Positions 7,172 to 13,119 of a DNA stretch of 13,904 nt are shown here, piece after piece. Position numbers and translations under genes: made by a program. Origin of the DNA: an uncultured Alphaproteobacteria bacterium (GTDB lineage Bacteria; Pseudomonadota; Alphaproteobacteria; Rs-D84). Each line of letters starts with the position of its first letter. Position 1 is the first letter of the stretch. The notes under the pieces are model-generated. The model was not told the origin of the DNA, made no database searches, and saw only the letters and a list, made by a program, of their open reading frames with translations. The stretch is from positions 1 through 13,904 of the forward strand of contig CAMZAC010000007.1 in NCBI GenBank assembly GCA_947304085.1, given 5' to 3'.

Positions 7172-8293
7172 ATGAAATATAGTCCGAGTGTAAACAAGTT
7201 TAATATAGATGATTTTTCACGAGTATTATTGACCCATATGGCTTTGACTTGGCGATTAGAGGACGTTAAAATCAAGGGAAAAACAAAAGAATTTTCTTTC
7301 AAGACCTTGTTTTTTTCCAAATCACCATTAAACGATGAAATGGTTGTCGCAATTGAAAATTTGCTTTCCGCTGGAAAAATAGATTGTCAGCGTTTCATTG
7401 ATGAACGTTGTGATTGTTCCGATAAAGACTTTATGAAGTGCGTTATAGAGCCGTTGGCATTTGCAAGATTGTATCCAGAAAACCCGAAGTCTGAGATTAT
7501 TTTGGAAACAACACAAAAGATAATAAAAATGGATACGAGTTTTTTCAAAACGTTAAAATCCGAAAAAGCAAAATTGTATTGGTTATGGCTTTATTCTCGC
7601 GATTTCAAGAAAGTACCAAAGGATATTGAAAATATAGCCAAGCAATTGGTTTTAGAAAGTCAAATTGCGTCTTTATACGAATTAGACATCGTATTTAGCG
7701 GTAAAAAGTTAGAATCTAAACATGAATTTGATGTGATATGGAATAAATTAAAACCAGAGCTTATACAAATTGTAAACAAGCAACATGGTGACGTACATGA
7801 TGGTCAAAAATGTGTATCAATGTGGCATCATTGTATTGGTCTAAAAGATGAACTAGTTTATCCATCTGCATATAAAATGTTGATTGTTTTAATCAATTAT
7901 ATGGATAAGTTCATTCCTGACTTTAAGTCTTTCATTACAACCGATTACCCTGAATGTCGCAAGTATATATTCTGGGACCCGCGCGATAAAGAAATACGAT
8001 TATTATCACTTAAATTTATCGACATCATAGACGATATTATTAAAAATAAATTATCAATCGCTGTAGAAAAAGATCCGTTAAGAAAATTACAAGTACAAAT
8101 GGGTGTATTATTAAATAAAGCAAACAAAGAAGATAAAAAACGTGAAGCAATCGTCAAGGAATATGAGAATAAGATTGCGCAGCAAGATAGAACCATTAAC
8201 GAAATTCGTACTGATATAGCTAAATTAGAAAATCAAATTGCGTTATTGCAAAAGAAGAAATTAGAATCTGTGGCATCTAATCAAAGAGGTTAA
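7172..8293 (+). CDS. Hypothetical protein with C-terminal coiled coil
   Basis: I do not recognise this 373-residue protein. It has no signal peptide or membrane segment, so it is probably cytoplasmic. Residues 1-300 look mainly helical and rich in Lys, Asp, Ile and Phe, with a Cys cluster RCDCSDKDFMKC near residue 87. Residues about 318-366 form a predicted coiled coil with hydrophobic heptad positions (EYENKIAQQDRTINEIRTDI onward, then LENQIALLQ). The ATG at 7172 is chosen because AAAGGAA sits six bases upstream; the frame is open back to a TTG at 7124, but that codon overlaps the promoter -10. The gene has its own promoter and is bounded by two similar terminators. It sits alone among housekeeping genes, which would fit a lineage-specific insertion. 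No catalytic motif was recognised and no function is proposed. Confidence 0.85.
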   Translation: MKYSPSVNKFNIDDFSRVLLTHMALTWRLEDVKIKGKTKEFSFKTLFFSKSPLNDEMVVAIENLLSAGKIDCQRFIDERCDCSDKDFMKCVIEPLAFARLYPENPKSEIILETTQKIIKMDTSFFKTLKSEKAKLYWLWLYSRDFKKVPKDIENIAKQLVLESQIASLYELDIVFSGKKLESKHEFDVIWNKLKPELIQIVNKQHGDVHDGQKCVSMWHHCIGLKDELVYPSAYKMLIVLINYMDKFIPDFKSFITTDYPECRKYIFWDPRDKEIRLLSLKFIDIIDDIIKNKLSIAVEKDPLRKLQVQMGVLLNKANKEDKKREAIVKEYENKIAQQDRTINEIRTDIAKLENQIALLQKKKLESVASNQRG

Positions 8294-8296
8294 AAT

Positions 8297-8332
8297 ACAC
8301 AAAAAACACCGCGCTTGCGGTGTTTTTTGTGT
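8297..8332. terminator. Bidirectional terminator between convergent genes
   Basis: A perfect 16-bp inverted repeat, ACACAAAAAACACCGC (8297-8312) and GCGGTGTTTTTTGTGT (8317-8332), has a four-base GCTT loop. The A-run on one arm and T-run on the other give a U-tract on either strand, so it can end both the gene at 7172-8293 (+) and grpE (-, stop at 8343). Confidence 0.9.
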
Positions 8333-8342
8333 TTTTGTAATA

Positions 8343-8879
8343 TTATTTAGATACAATTACCATTGCAGTACGCAGAACTGTATCGCCAAACATATAACCA
8401 ATCTGGAGTTCTTCAACAATAGTGTTTGTTTTTGTTTCTGGTGTTGGTTTGTCGACAATCTGAATTGCGTTATGATATTGTGGGTTTAATTGTTCGCCAA
8501 CAGATTCTATTTTTACAATTCCAATCTGCGCAAATGCATTTTCTAATGCGTGTTGCATAGATTTTATCCCTTCATCATCAGGGTTATGTTTTAATGCTGC
8601 GTTTACTGCATCCATAACCGGCAAAATTTTTTCAGCCACACCCATTGCGCGATTGCGGGATACAGATTCAACATCCAGACTGGCACGACGACGCGTGTTT
8701 TCTAATTCAGCAGCAACCCGCAAATACTTATCGTTTAATTCCGCAATTTTCGCGTTCAACTCAGCAATAATCGCAGTTTGTTTATTTTCTGTAATAGTTT
8801 GTTCAGATTGTTCAACGTTATCGACAGATACTGTTTCTATTTCGACTTCTTTTTTTACTTTTTCTTTATTTTCTTCCAT
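8343..8879 (-). CDS. grpE: GrpE nucleotide-exchange factor of the DnaK chaperone
   Basis: Releases ADP from DnaK so that the Hsp70 cycle can turn over; cytoplasmic homodimer. The 178-residue product has an acidic, Lys/Glu-rich N-terminal tail (1-35), a long dimerisation helix (about 36-95; AELNAKIAELNDKYLRVAAE, then ENTRRRASLD), a four-helix-bundle region, and the C-terminal beta wing ending IGYMFGDTVLRTAMVIVSK, close to the GrpE signature. Length is normal. AGGA lies seven bases upstream of the ATG. It is the second gene after tpiA, 32 bases downstream on the same strand, so the two are probably co-transcribed. No dnaK or dnaJ is in the window, and no CIRCE or heat-shock promoter element was seen in the short gap before it. 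Confidence 0.96.
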   Translation of the reverse strand: MEENKEKVKKEVEIETVSVDNVEQSEQTITENKQTAIIAELNAKIAELNDKYLRVAAELENTRRRASLDVESVSRNRAMGVAEKILPVMDAVNAALKHNPDDEGIKSMQHALENAFAQIGIVKIESVGEQLNPQYHNAIQIVDKPTPETKTNTIVEELQIGYMFGDTVLRTAMVIVSK

Positions 8880-8911
8880 AATCTAATCCTGTGGTTTTTA
8901 TAATTATATAT

Positions 8912-9610
8912 TTAATTGATATTTTTTATTATAGGTAAAAATGTTTCTGATTTCAAGGATGCACGCCCAATCATTAATCCATCAACATAATTAAGATTGA
9001 TAAAGTTCTGTGCATTAGTTGCATTTATGCTGCCCCCGTAAAGAATAGGGATGCGTGCGTGATTCATTTTATGCAGTGTTTCAAAAATAACCTTGTGTAT
9101 TGATTCTATTTCGGTTTTTGTGGGTGTAATGTTTGTCCCAATTGCCCAACGTGGTTCATAAGCAACGATAAAATCTCCGTTATCAGGGACAGATTCCAAT
9201 AACATTTTTTTTATAACAGATTTTGCTTTACCGTTTTTATGTTCTGATTCAGATTCACCAATACAAACAACAGGAATAATACCGTTTTGAATTGCTGTGG
9301 TTGCCTTTGATTTCACAATTGCGTTTGTTCCATGGTGGTATTTGCGGCGCTCGCTGTGACCAACGATAACATATTTTACGCCTGCGGCTTTCAGCATTGC
9401 GCCGGAAATGTCGCCAGTATACGCACCGTTTGGATGCAGACTTATGTCTTGGGCTCCAATTGATATTTTTGTCTTTTCGCCGTATAGCAATGTAAATGGC
9501 AGGCACAAAACTATTTTCGCCTTGGTTTTCAATTTATTTAATGCGGTTAAAAGCTGTTTTTTTTCTTTAAGGGTTCCGTTAGATTTCCAGTTGCCGACTA
9601 ATATTTTCAT
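8912..9610 (-). CDS. tpiA: Triosephosphate isomerase
   Basis: Interconverts dihydroxyacetone phosphate and glyceraldehyde 3-phosphate in glycolysis and gluconeogenesis; cytoplasmic TIM barrel. Catalytic residues are present: Asn7 and Lys9 in GNWKSNG, His85 in VGHSERR, Glu152 in AYEPRWAIGT, and the phosphate-binding YGGS at 191-194. At 232 residues it is somewhat shorter than the usual 245-255; the shortening seems spread over loops and helices, since all motifs remain. The loop-6 hinge reads Pro-Arg-Trp instead of the common Pro-Val-Trp. AAGGA lies about eight bases upstream of the ATG. It is the first gene of a minus-strand pair with grpE and diverges from the ppiD-like gene. Confidence 0.96.
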   Translation of the reverse strand: MKILVGNWKSNGTLKEKKQLLTALNKLKTKAKIVLCLPFTLLYGEKTKISIGAQDISLHPNGAYTGDISGAMLKAAGVKYVIVGHSERRKYHHGTNAIVKSKATTAIQNGIIPVVCIGESESEHKNGKAKSVIKKMLLESVPDNGDFIVAYEPRWAIGTNITPTKTEIESIHKVIFETLHKMNHARIPILYGGSINATNAQNFINLNYVDGLMIGRASLKSETFLPIIKNIN

Positions 9611-9675
9611 AATATTTTCCTTTTTTATTGATTTTGTCTATGTTATTCTGCTATGGTATCGCAAAAGGTGGAAAA
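9611..9675. promoter_or_regulatory. Divergent promoter region between tpiA and ppiD-like gene
   Basis: This 65-bp gap must serve both directions unless a promoter lies inside a coding region. For the plus strand, TTGATT (9628-9633) and TATGGT (9652-9657) are 18 bp apart. For the minus strand only weak boxes are visible, such as TTGCGA reading from about 9663 leftward. The specific boxes are uncertain; the divergent arrangement is clear. Confidence 0.4.
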
Positions 9676-11085
9676 ATGCTAGAATATTTACGTAATGCCG
9701 CAGAAAAAACATGGGCAAAAATTTTGATGTTTATTTTGATTTTCAGTTTCGTTGGTTGGGGGGCTGCGGAATGGATTTTTACCGGTGCAACCCGTGATAC
9801 AACTTTGGTTCGTGTTGGTAAAGCCGATATTTCTGTGCAGCGTTTTAATGATGAACGTTCACGTGAATTGGCTGGTATGCCAAAGGAAGAACAACGGGTT
9901 GTTTATACAGACCCAGTAAAGTCAGAGGCTTTTACTAAAAAGATAATCGCATCGTTGACAATGAATCAATTGGCAATGAATCGTGCGAAAGATATGGGAT
10001 ATATGGTGTCGGACAAACGAATCGCAGATGAAATTCGTACGTATCCTCAATTTCAATACAAAGGTGAATTTGTTCCATCTTTGTTTGATGCGGTTTTGCA
10101 AAGAAATGGGATGACAGAACGTGATTTTGCAAATGCTTTGCGTGGTGATATTTTGTACCAGATGTCTGTGGGTGCGTTCAGTGTGCCTGCTGGTGTGCCA
10201 CAATTTGCGGTTGACGCTTTCTATAATGCTCGTCATGCAAAACGCGATATAAAGTATTCTATAATTAAATTTGCAGATTTTAAAGTGCCAGAACCAACTG
10301 ATGAACAATTAAAAACTTATTATGCTCAGAATCCGCAGATTGTGCCAGAAACGCGGTCTGTGTCTTATGTTTTTGTCGCGGCAGATATGGATAAACCTGA
10401 TGAATATGACAAGGGTTTCAAAAAAGCGCAACAGGTTGAAGATATGATTATCTCTGGCGCATCTATGAAAGAGGCTGCAGAAAAACATAAAATCAAATAT
10501 GTTGTTGTGCCTGCATTTGCGCGCAATGCAAAAGTTTCTGACAAGGTATTAAGTGATTTGATTGACAAGGTTTTCACTATGAATTCTGGAATTGAAAGCG
10601 AATTGTTAGAGTTAAAAAACGGTTTTGCAATTTTGCGTGTGGATGATATTCGTGCAGAACATAATGCAGATTTTGAAGCTGTTCGTAAAGATTTGGTTGC
10701 GAGATGGAAAAAATCAGAACAACGTAAAAATGCTTACGTGCGCACAAACGAAGATTTGGTGGCTTTGAACAAAGACGGCAAGTTGAAAAATGCAAAGACC
10801 TTGGCTGTGTCCAGAACTGAAGGTGCCCCGATTGTTGTGTTAAATGCTGCGTTTGCGGGACAACAAGGGACTAATGCTATTACAGAAGACGAAAATGCGT
10901 TTTATGTGTTGCATATAGATAAGAACATCGCACCAAAATCTGATGCTAAAAAGAAAGAGGCGATTCGTAAAGAGTTAACAAATTTATCTGGGCGTTATAT
11001 CAGTGATGATTACGGTCAATTCCTGAAACGCAAATATCCTGTAAAGATAAATCAAAGGGTTTATGACAGATTTATCACAAAATAG
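9676..11085 (+). CDS. PpiD/SurA-N-like membrane-anchored periplasmic folding factor
   Basis: Probable inner-membrane-anchored chaperone helping exported proteins fold in the periplasm. The 469-residue product begins MLEYLRNAAEKTWAKILMFI, the typical PpiD start: a short cytoplasmic tail, then one membrane helix at about 14-34. A SurA_N/PpiD N-terminal region follows (VRVGKADISVQRFNDERSRE and onward to about residue 190). Where the parvulin isomerase domain is expected (about 230-345) only a weak match remains, including ELLELKNGFAILRVDDI, and the protein is much shorter than the roughly 620 residues usual for PpiD. Isomerase activity is therefore doubtful. The ATG at 9676 is chosen over the upstream ATA at 9628 because AAGGTGG is four bases before it and it gives the family N-terminus. 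The gene symbol is left blank because orthology to ppiD is not certain. Confidence 0.82.
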   Translation: MLEYLRNAAEKTWAKILMFILIFSFVGWGAAEWIFTGATRDTTLVRVGKADISVQRFNDERSRELAGMPKEEQRVVYTDPVKSEAFTKKIIASLTMNQLAMNRAKDMGYMVSDKRIADEIRTYPQFQYKGEFVPSLFDAVLQRNGMTERDFANALRGDILYQMSVGAFSVPAGVPQFAVDAFYNARHAKRDIKYSIIKFADFKVPEPTDEQLKTYYAQNPQIVPETRSVSYVFVAADMDKPDEYDKGFKKAQQVEDMIISGASMKEAAEKHKIKYVVVPAFARNAKVSDKVLSDLIDKVFTMNSGIESELLELKNGFAILRVDDIRAEHNADFEAVRKDLVARWKKSEQRKNAYVRTNEDLVALNKDGKLKNAKTLAVSRTEGAPIVVLNAAFAGQQGTNAITEDENAFYVLHIDKNIAPKSDAKKKEAIRKELTNLSGRYISDDYGQFLKRKYPVKINQRVYDRFITK

Positions 11086-11090
11086 AAAAT

Positions 11091-11109
11091 GCCCAAACGG
11101 GCGTTTTTT
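11091..11109 (+). terminator. Short terminator after ppiD-like gene
   Basis: GCCC (11091-11094) pairs with GGGC (11099-11102) over an AAAC loop. Flanking A and T residues extend the stem and a run of six T follows. It starts five bases after the stop codon. Confidence 0.75.
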
Positions 11110-11133
11110 GTTTCTGAACAGTTCCTTGTTAAT

Positions 11134-11139
11134 TATAAT
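11134..11139 (+). promoter_or_regulatory. Candidate recO -10 element
   Basis: A perfect TATAAT is centred 12 bases before the recO ATG. The best upstream -35 candidates are weak (TTTCTG at 11111-11116 with 17 bp, or TTGTTT at 11109-11114 with 19 bp). A start site seven bases downstream would fall within two bases of the ATG. Confidence 0.4.
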
Positions 11140-11147
11140 AAAGTAAT

Positions 11148-11795
11148 ATGCAAATAGAAACAGTTGGTATTTTAATAAGTATGTGTCCGTTTTCTGAACG
11201 TGATACGATTGCCCATATATTCACAAAAGATATGGGTGTTTTGGTTGGAATGTTGCGTGGGGCTGTTGTTGCAAAGAAAAATAAACCGCTGATTGGGCAA
11301 TATGGTGCGGTGTCATGGAATGCGCGTTTAGATTCTCAGCTTGGTGTATTTCATTGGGAATCAGAAAAGAATTTATCTGCACCTTTGATGTTAAACAATG
11401 ATTTATTGAAATTAATGAATTCTGCATTTTCTTTGATAGGTGCTTTGATTCCAGAACGCGAATCGTATGAGCATTTGTATACGGAAACAGAACGACTGTT
11501 AACAAATTTTGTTTCGTCAAAATCCCCGTATGATGATTATTTGAAGTGGGAAATTTGTTTATTATCTGAATTGGGGTATGCATTAGATTTATCAAAATGT
11601 TCAGGTTGTCAAACAACAGATGATTTGTGTTATATTTCACCAAAAACAGGGCGCGCAGTATGCGTAAATTGTGGAAAACCATATGAAAATCGCCTTTATA
11701 AATTACCTGTGTCTTTGTCAATAACGGAAAAATTTTTAGAAGATATTTGTTCTGCTCAGGGTGTAAATCTTCCGACAGGACGAAAAATATTATAA
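11148..11795 (+). CDS. recO: DNA repair protein RecO
   Basis: Recombination mediator of the RecFOR pathway: binds SSB-coated DNA and helps load RecA at gaps. The 215-residue product has an N-terminal OB-fold (1-80; GILISMCPFSERDTIAHIFT, then GMLRGAV) and a helical domain with KWEICLLSELGYALDLSKC. The zinc-finger-like segment has CSGC and CVNC pairs around YISPKTGRAV, matching the alphaproteobacterial RecO pattern. It is slightly short for the family (about 230-250). No Shine-Dalgarno sequence is evident before the ATG, and a perfect -10 hexamer lies only eight bases away, so the transcript may be leaderless. The start itself agrees with the RecO N-terminus. The next gene begins 74 bases downstream after a T-rich stretch with no clear hairpin. 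Confidence 0.93.
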   Translation: MQIETVGILISMCPFSERDTIAHIFTKDMGVLVGMLRGAVVAKKNKPLIGQYGAVSWNARLDSQLGVFHWESEKNLSAPLMLNNDLLKLMNSAFSLIGALIPERESYEHLYTETERLLTNFVSSKSPYDDYLKWEICLLSELGYALDLSKCSGCQTTDDLCYISPKTGRAVCVNCGKPYENRLYKLPVSLSITEKFLEDICSAQGVNLPTGRKIL

Positions 11796-11811
11796 GTTTA
11801 TTTTTTTTTTG

Positions 11812-11840
11812 TTGCGTGGGAATATTTTTTTTTCTAATAT
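11812..11840 (+). promoter_or_regulatory. Candidate dsbA-like promoter
   Basis: TTGCGT (11812-11817) and TAATAT (11835-11840) are 17 bp apart in the T-rich recO to dsbA gap. Each box is only a partial consensus match, so read-through from recO is also possible. Confidence 0.35.
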
Positions 11841-11869
11841 TTTATTGTTCAAAAATAAAGGAGAAAATT

Positions 11870-12691
11870 ATGACTTGGACAATAATCATCCTGATTGCTG
11901 CAGTTGCACTTTATATGTTTGGACATATATTGTTGAAACGTGACGGCAAAAAAGCATCTTTGATGAATACAGTAATGCACAAAGGGCTTTCTACAATCGC
12001 GGTTATTTTGATTGCTGGTTGCATAGCTCGTTTAGTTGTACCTGTATATTTAACAAAAACAAATCCTGCAATTTTGCAAGAAATGGTTGCTGAAATGCAA
12101 GCTCAACAGGAAGCAGAAAAGAACAAAGTTGTTCGCAATTATGTGAAGGAACACGCAAAAGAAATGATTGGTGATGCACCAATTGCCGGTAATGTGAACG
12201 CAACAAAGACAATATTCTTGTGGTCTGATTATTCTTGCCCATATTGCCGCCGTGTTCATGGTGATTTGATGCGTGTTTTGGCAGAACGTGATGATGTTCG
12301 TGTTGTATTGAAAAACTTTTCTATCCATGGACCATTGTCTGATGCGCCTGCAAAAGCAGTTATTGCTGCTAAAATCCAGGACAACGCGAAAGCGGCAGCA
12401 TTGGACAAATTGCTGATGGACAAAGAATACTTCACAAAAGAAGATATGAAAGACCAATCTAAATTGGGTGAAAAAATCGAAGCTAATGTTATGAAATTAG
12501 CAAAAGAAGCTGGTTTGGATACAAAAAAATTGGCTGAAGATATGAACGGCGAAGTTGTAAAGAAAGAATTAAGACAAGTTCGTGAATTGGCACAACGTTT
12601 TGAAATCAGCGGAACACCATATTTGATTATTGGTGAAAAAGCTTTTGGTGGTGCGATTCCATACAGCAAAATTGTTGAAGAATTAAAATAA
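11870..12691 (+). CDS. Membrane-anchored DsbA-family thiol:disulfide oxidoreductase
   Basis: Probable periplasmic thioredoxin-fold enzyme that introduces or exchanges disulfide bonds in exported proteins. The 273-residue product has two N-terminal hydrophobic segments (about 3-22 and 40-61). The loop between them is Lys/Arg-rich, so it should be cytoplasmic, with the catalytic domain in the periplasm. A Gln/Glu/Lys-rich linker (about 66-100) leads to the DsbA/Com1-like domain with the active site C123-P-Y-C126 (WSDYSCPYCRRVH) and the cis-proline Thr249-Pro250 (EISGTPYLIIG). A helical insertion lies between. The ATG at 11870 is chosen because AAAGGAG sits about seven bases upstream; the in-frame extension back to 11747 overlaps recO and looks spurious. 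No DsbB is in the window. CPYC occurs in both oxidising and isomerising family members, so direction is not settled. Confidence 0.9.
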   Translation: MTWTIIILIAAVALYMFGHILLKRDGKKASLMNTVMHKGLSTIAVILIAGCIARLVVPVYLTKTNPAILQEMVAEMQAQQEAEKNKVVRNYVKEHAKEMIGDAPIAGNVNATKTIFLWSDYSCPYCRRVHGDLMRVLAERDDVRVVLKNFSIHGPLSDAPAKAVIAAKIQDNAKAAALDKLLMDKEYFTKEDMKDQSKLGEKIEANVMKLAKEAGLDTKKLAEDMNGEVVKKELRQVRELAQRFEISGTPYLIIGEKAFGGAIPYSKIVEELK

Positions 12692-12713
12692 TGCATTGAT
12701 AATGCAAACAAAG

Positions 12714-12740
12714 CACCCACGTTTTGTGGGTGTTTTATTT
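12714..12740 (+). terminator. Rho-independent terminator after dsbA-like gene
   Basis: CACCCAC (12714-12720) pairs with GTGGGTG (12726-12732) over a GTTTT loop, followed by a T-rich run. A smaller hairpin, TGCATT and AATGCA at 12692-12706, lies directly after the stop codon. Confidence 0.88.
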
Positions 12741-12753
12741 TTTTAAACAAAAT

Positions 12754-12782
12754 CTTGACTTTTAATTATTTTTGTCTATAAT
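12754..12782 (+). promoter_or_regulatory. Strong promoter of the small coiled-coil gene
   Basis: CTTGAC (12754-12759) is followed after 16 bp by CTATAA (12776-12781). Read in the classical register, TTGACT and TATAAT (12777-12782) are 16 bp apart. This is the best consensus match in the window. The predicted leader is about 20 bases. Confidence 0.65.
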
Positions 12783-12809
12783 TATATTAATTGAACCAAT
12801 GGGTTGATA

Positions 12810-13088
12810 ATGTCTAAGAGTTATGCTGACTTGGAACGTGAAAATGCAAAATTGCAGGAAGAAAAGCAAGAACTGCAACGTATTGTGCTTTATTTGAAGC
12901 ATAATAACCAAGAATTAGAGAACACAATTGAAAGTAAAAACGAACAAATTCGTGACAGAAATATTATGTTGATGGCTTTCAAAAATAGGCTCAAAAAGCG
13001 TTGGTGGCAACGTGTGAAGAAAGATCCATATGCACCAAGTTTGATTGAACAAATTAATGCTATGTTCTTGGAATCTAAACAGAAATAA
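12810..13088 (+). CDS. Small coiled-coil protein of unknown function
   Basis: I do not recognise this 92-residue protein. Residues about 4-50 form a continuous coiled coil (YADLERENAKLQEEKQELQR, then LKHNNQELENTIESKNEQIRD). A basic, tryptophan-containing segment follows, RLKKRWWQRVKKDPYAPS, and a short C-terminal helix. It has no signal peptide or membrane helix. The basic WW segment could contact membrane or nucleic acid, which is only a guess. The ATG at 12810 is preferred to the TTG at 12804; the ribosome-binding site is poor (TGGG about eight bases upstream). A near-consensus promoter and a terminator make this an independent unit, so it is probably a real, expressed gene despite its size. 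Confidence 0.8.
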   Translation: MSKSYADLERENAKLQEEKQELQRIVLYLKHNNQELENTIESKNEQIRDRNIMLMAFKNRLKKRWWQRVKKDPYAPSLIEQINAMFLESKQK

Positions 13089-13090
13089 TT

Positions 13091-13119
13091 ACGCCACCCA
13101 AAAGGGTGGTGTTTTTTTT
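13091..13119 (+). terminator. Rho-independent terminator after small coiled-coil gene
   Basis: ACGCCACCC (13091-13099) pairs with GGGTGGTGT (13104-13112), with one G-U pair, over an AAAA loop; eight T residues follow. It sits between convergent genes, its T-run reaching the polA stop codon. The minus-strand side lacks a good U-tract, so it may serve polA less well. Confidence 0.88.

Noticed and set aside
9628..9675. Upstream in-frame extension of the PpiD-like gene
   Set aside because: It starts at a non-ATG codon in the promoter region; the ATG at 9676 has AAGGTGG before it and gives the standard MLEY family start.
11221..11721. 166-codon minus-strand ORF inside recO
   Set aside because: It lies wholly antisense to recO, which has clear family motifs; its composition looks like a translated shadow (His, Asn, Leu rich).
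11747..11869. In-frame 41-codon N-terminal extension of the DsbA-like gene
   Set aside because: It overlaps the end of recO, reads as low-complexity Phe/Ile/Cys sequence from a T-rich spacer, and the ATG at 11870 has a strong AAAGGAG site.
12256..12750. 164-codon minus-strand ORF across the DsbA-like gene end
   Set aside because: It is antisense to the CPYC thioredoxin-fold gene, begins inside the terminator region, and shows no protein family features.
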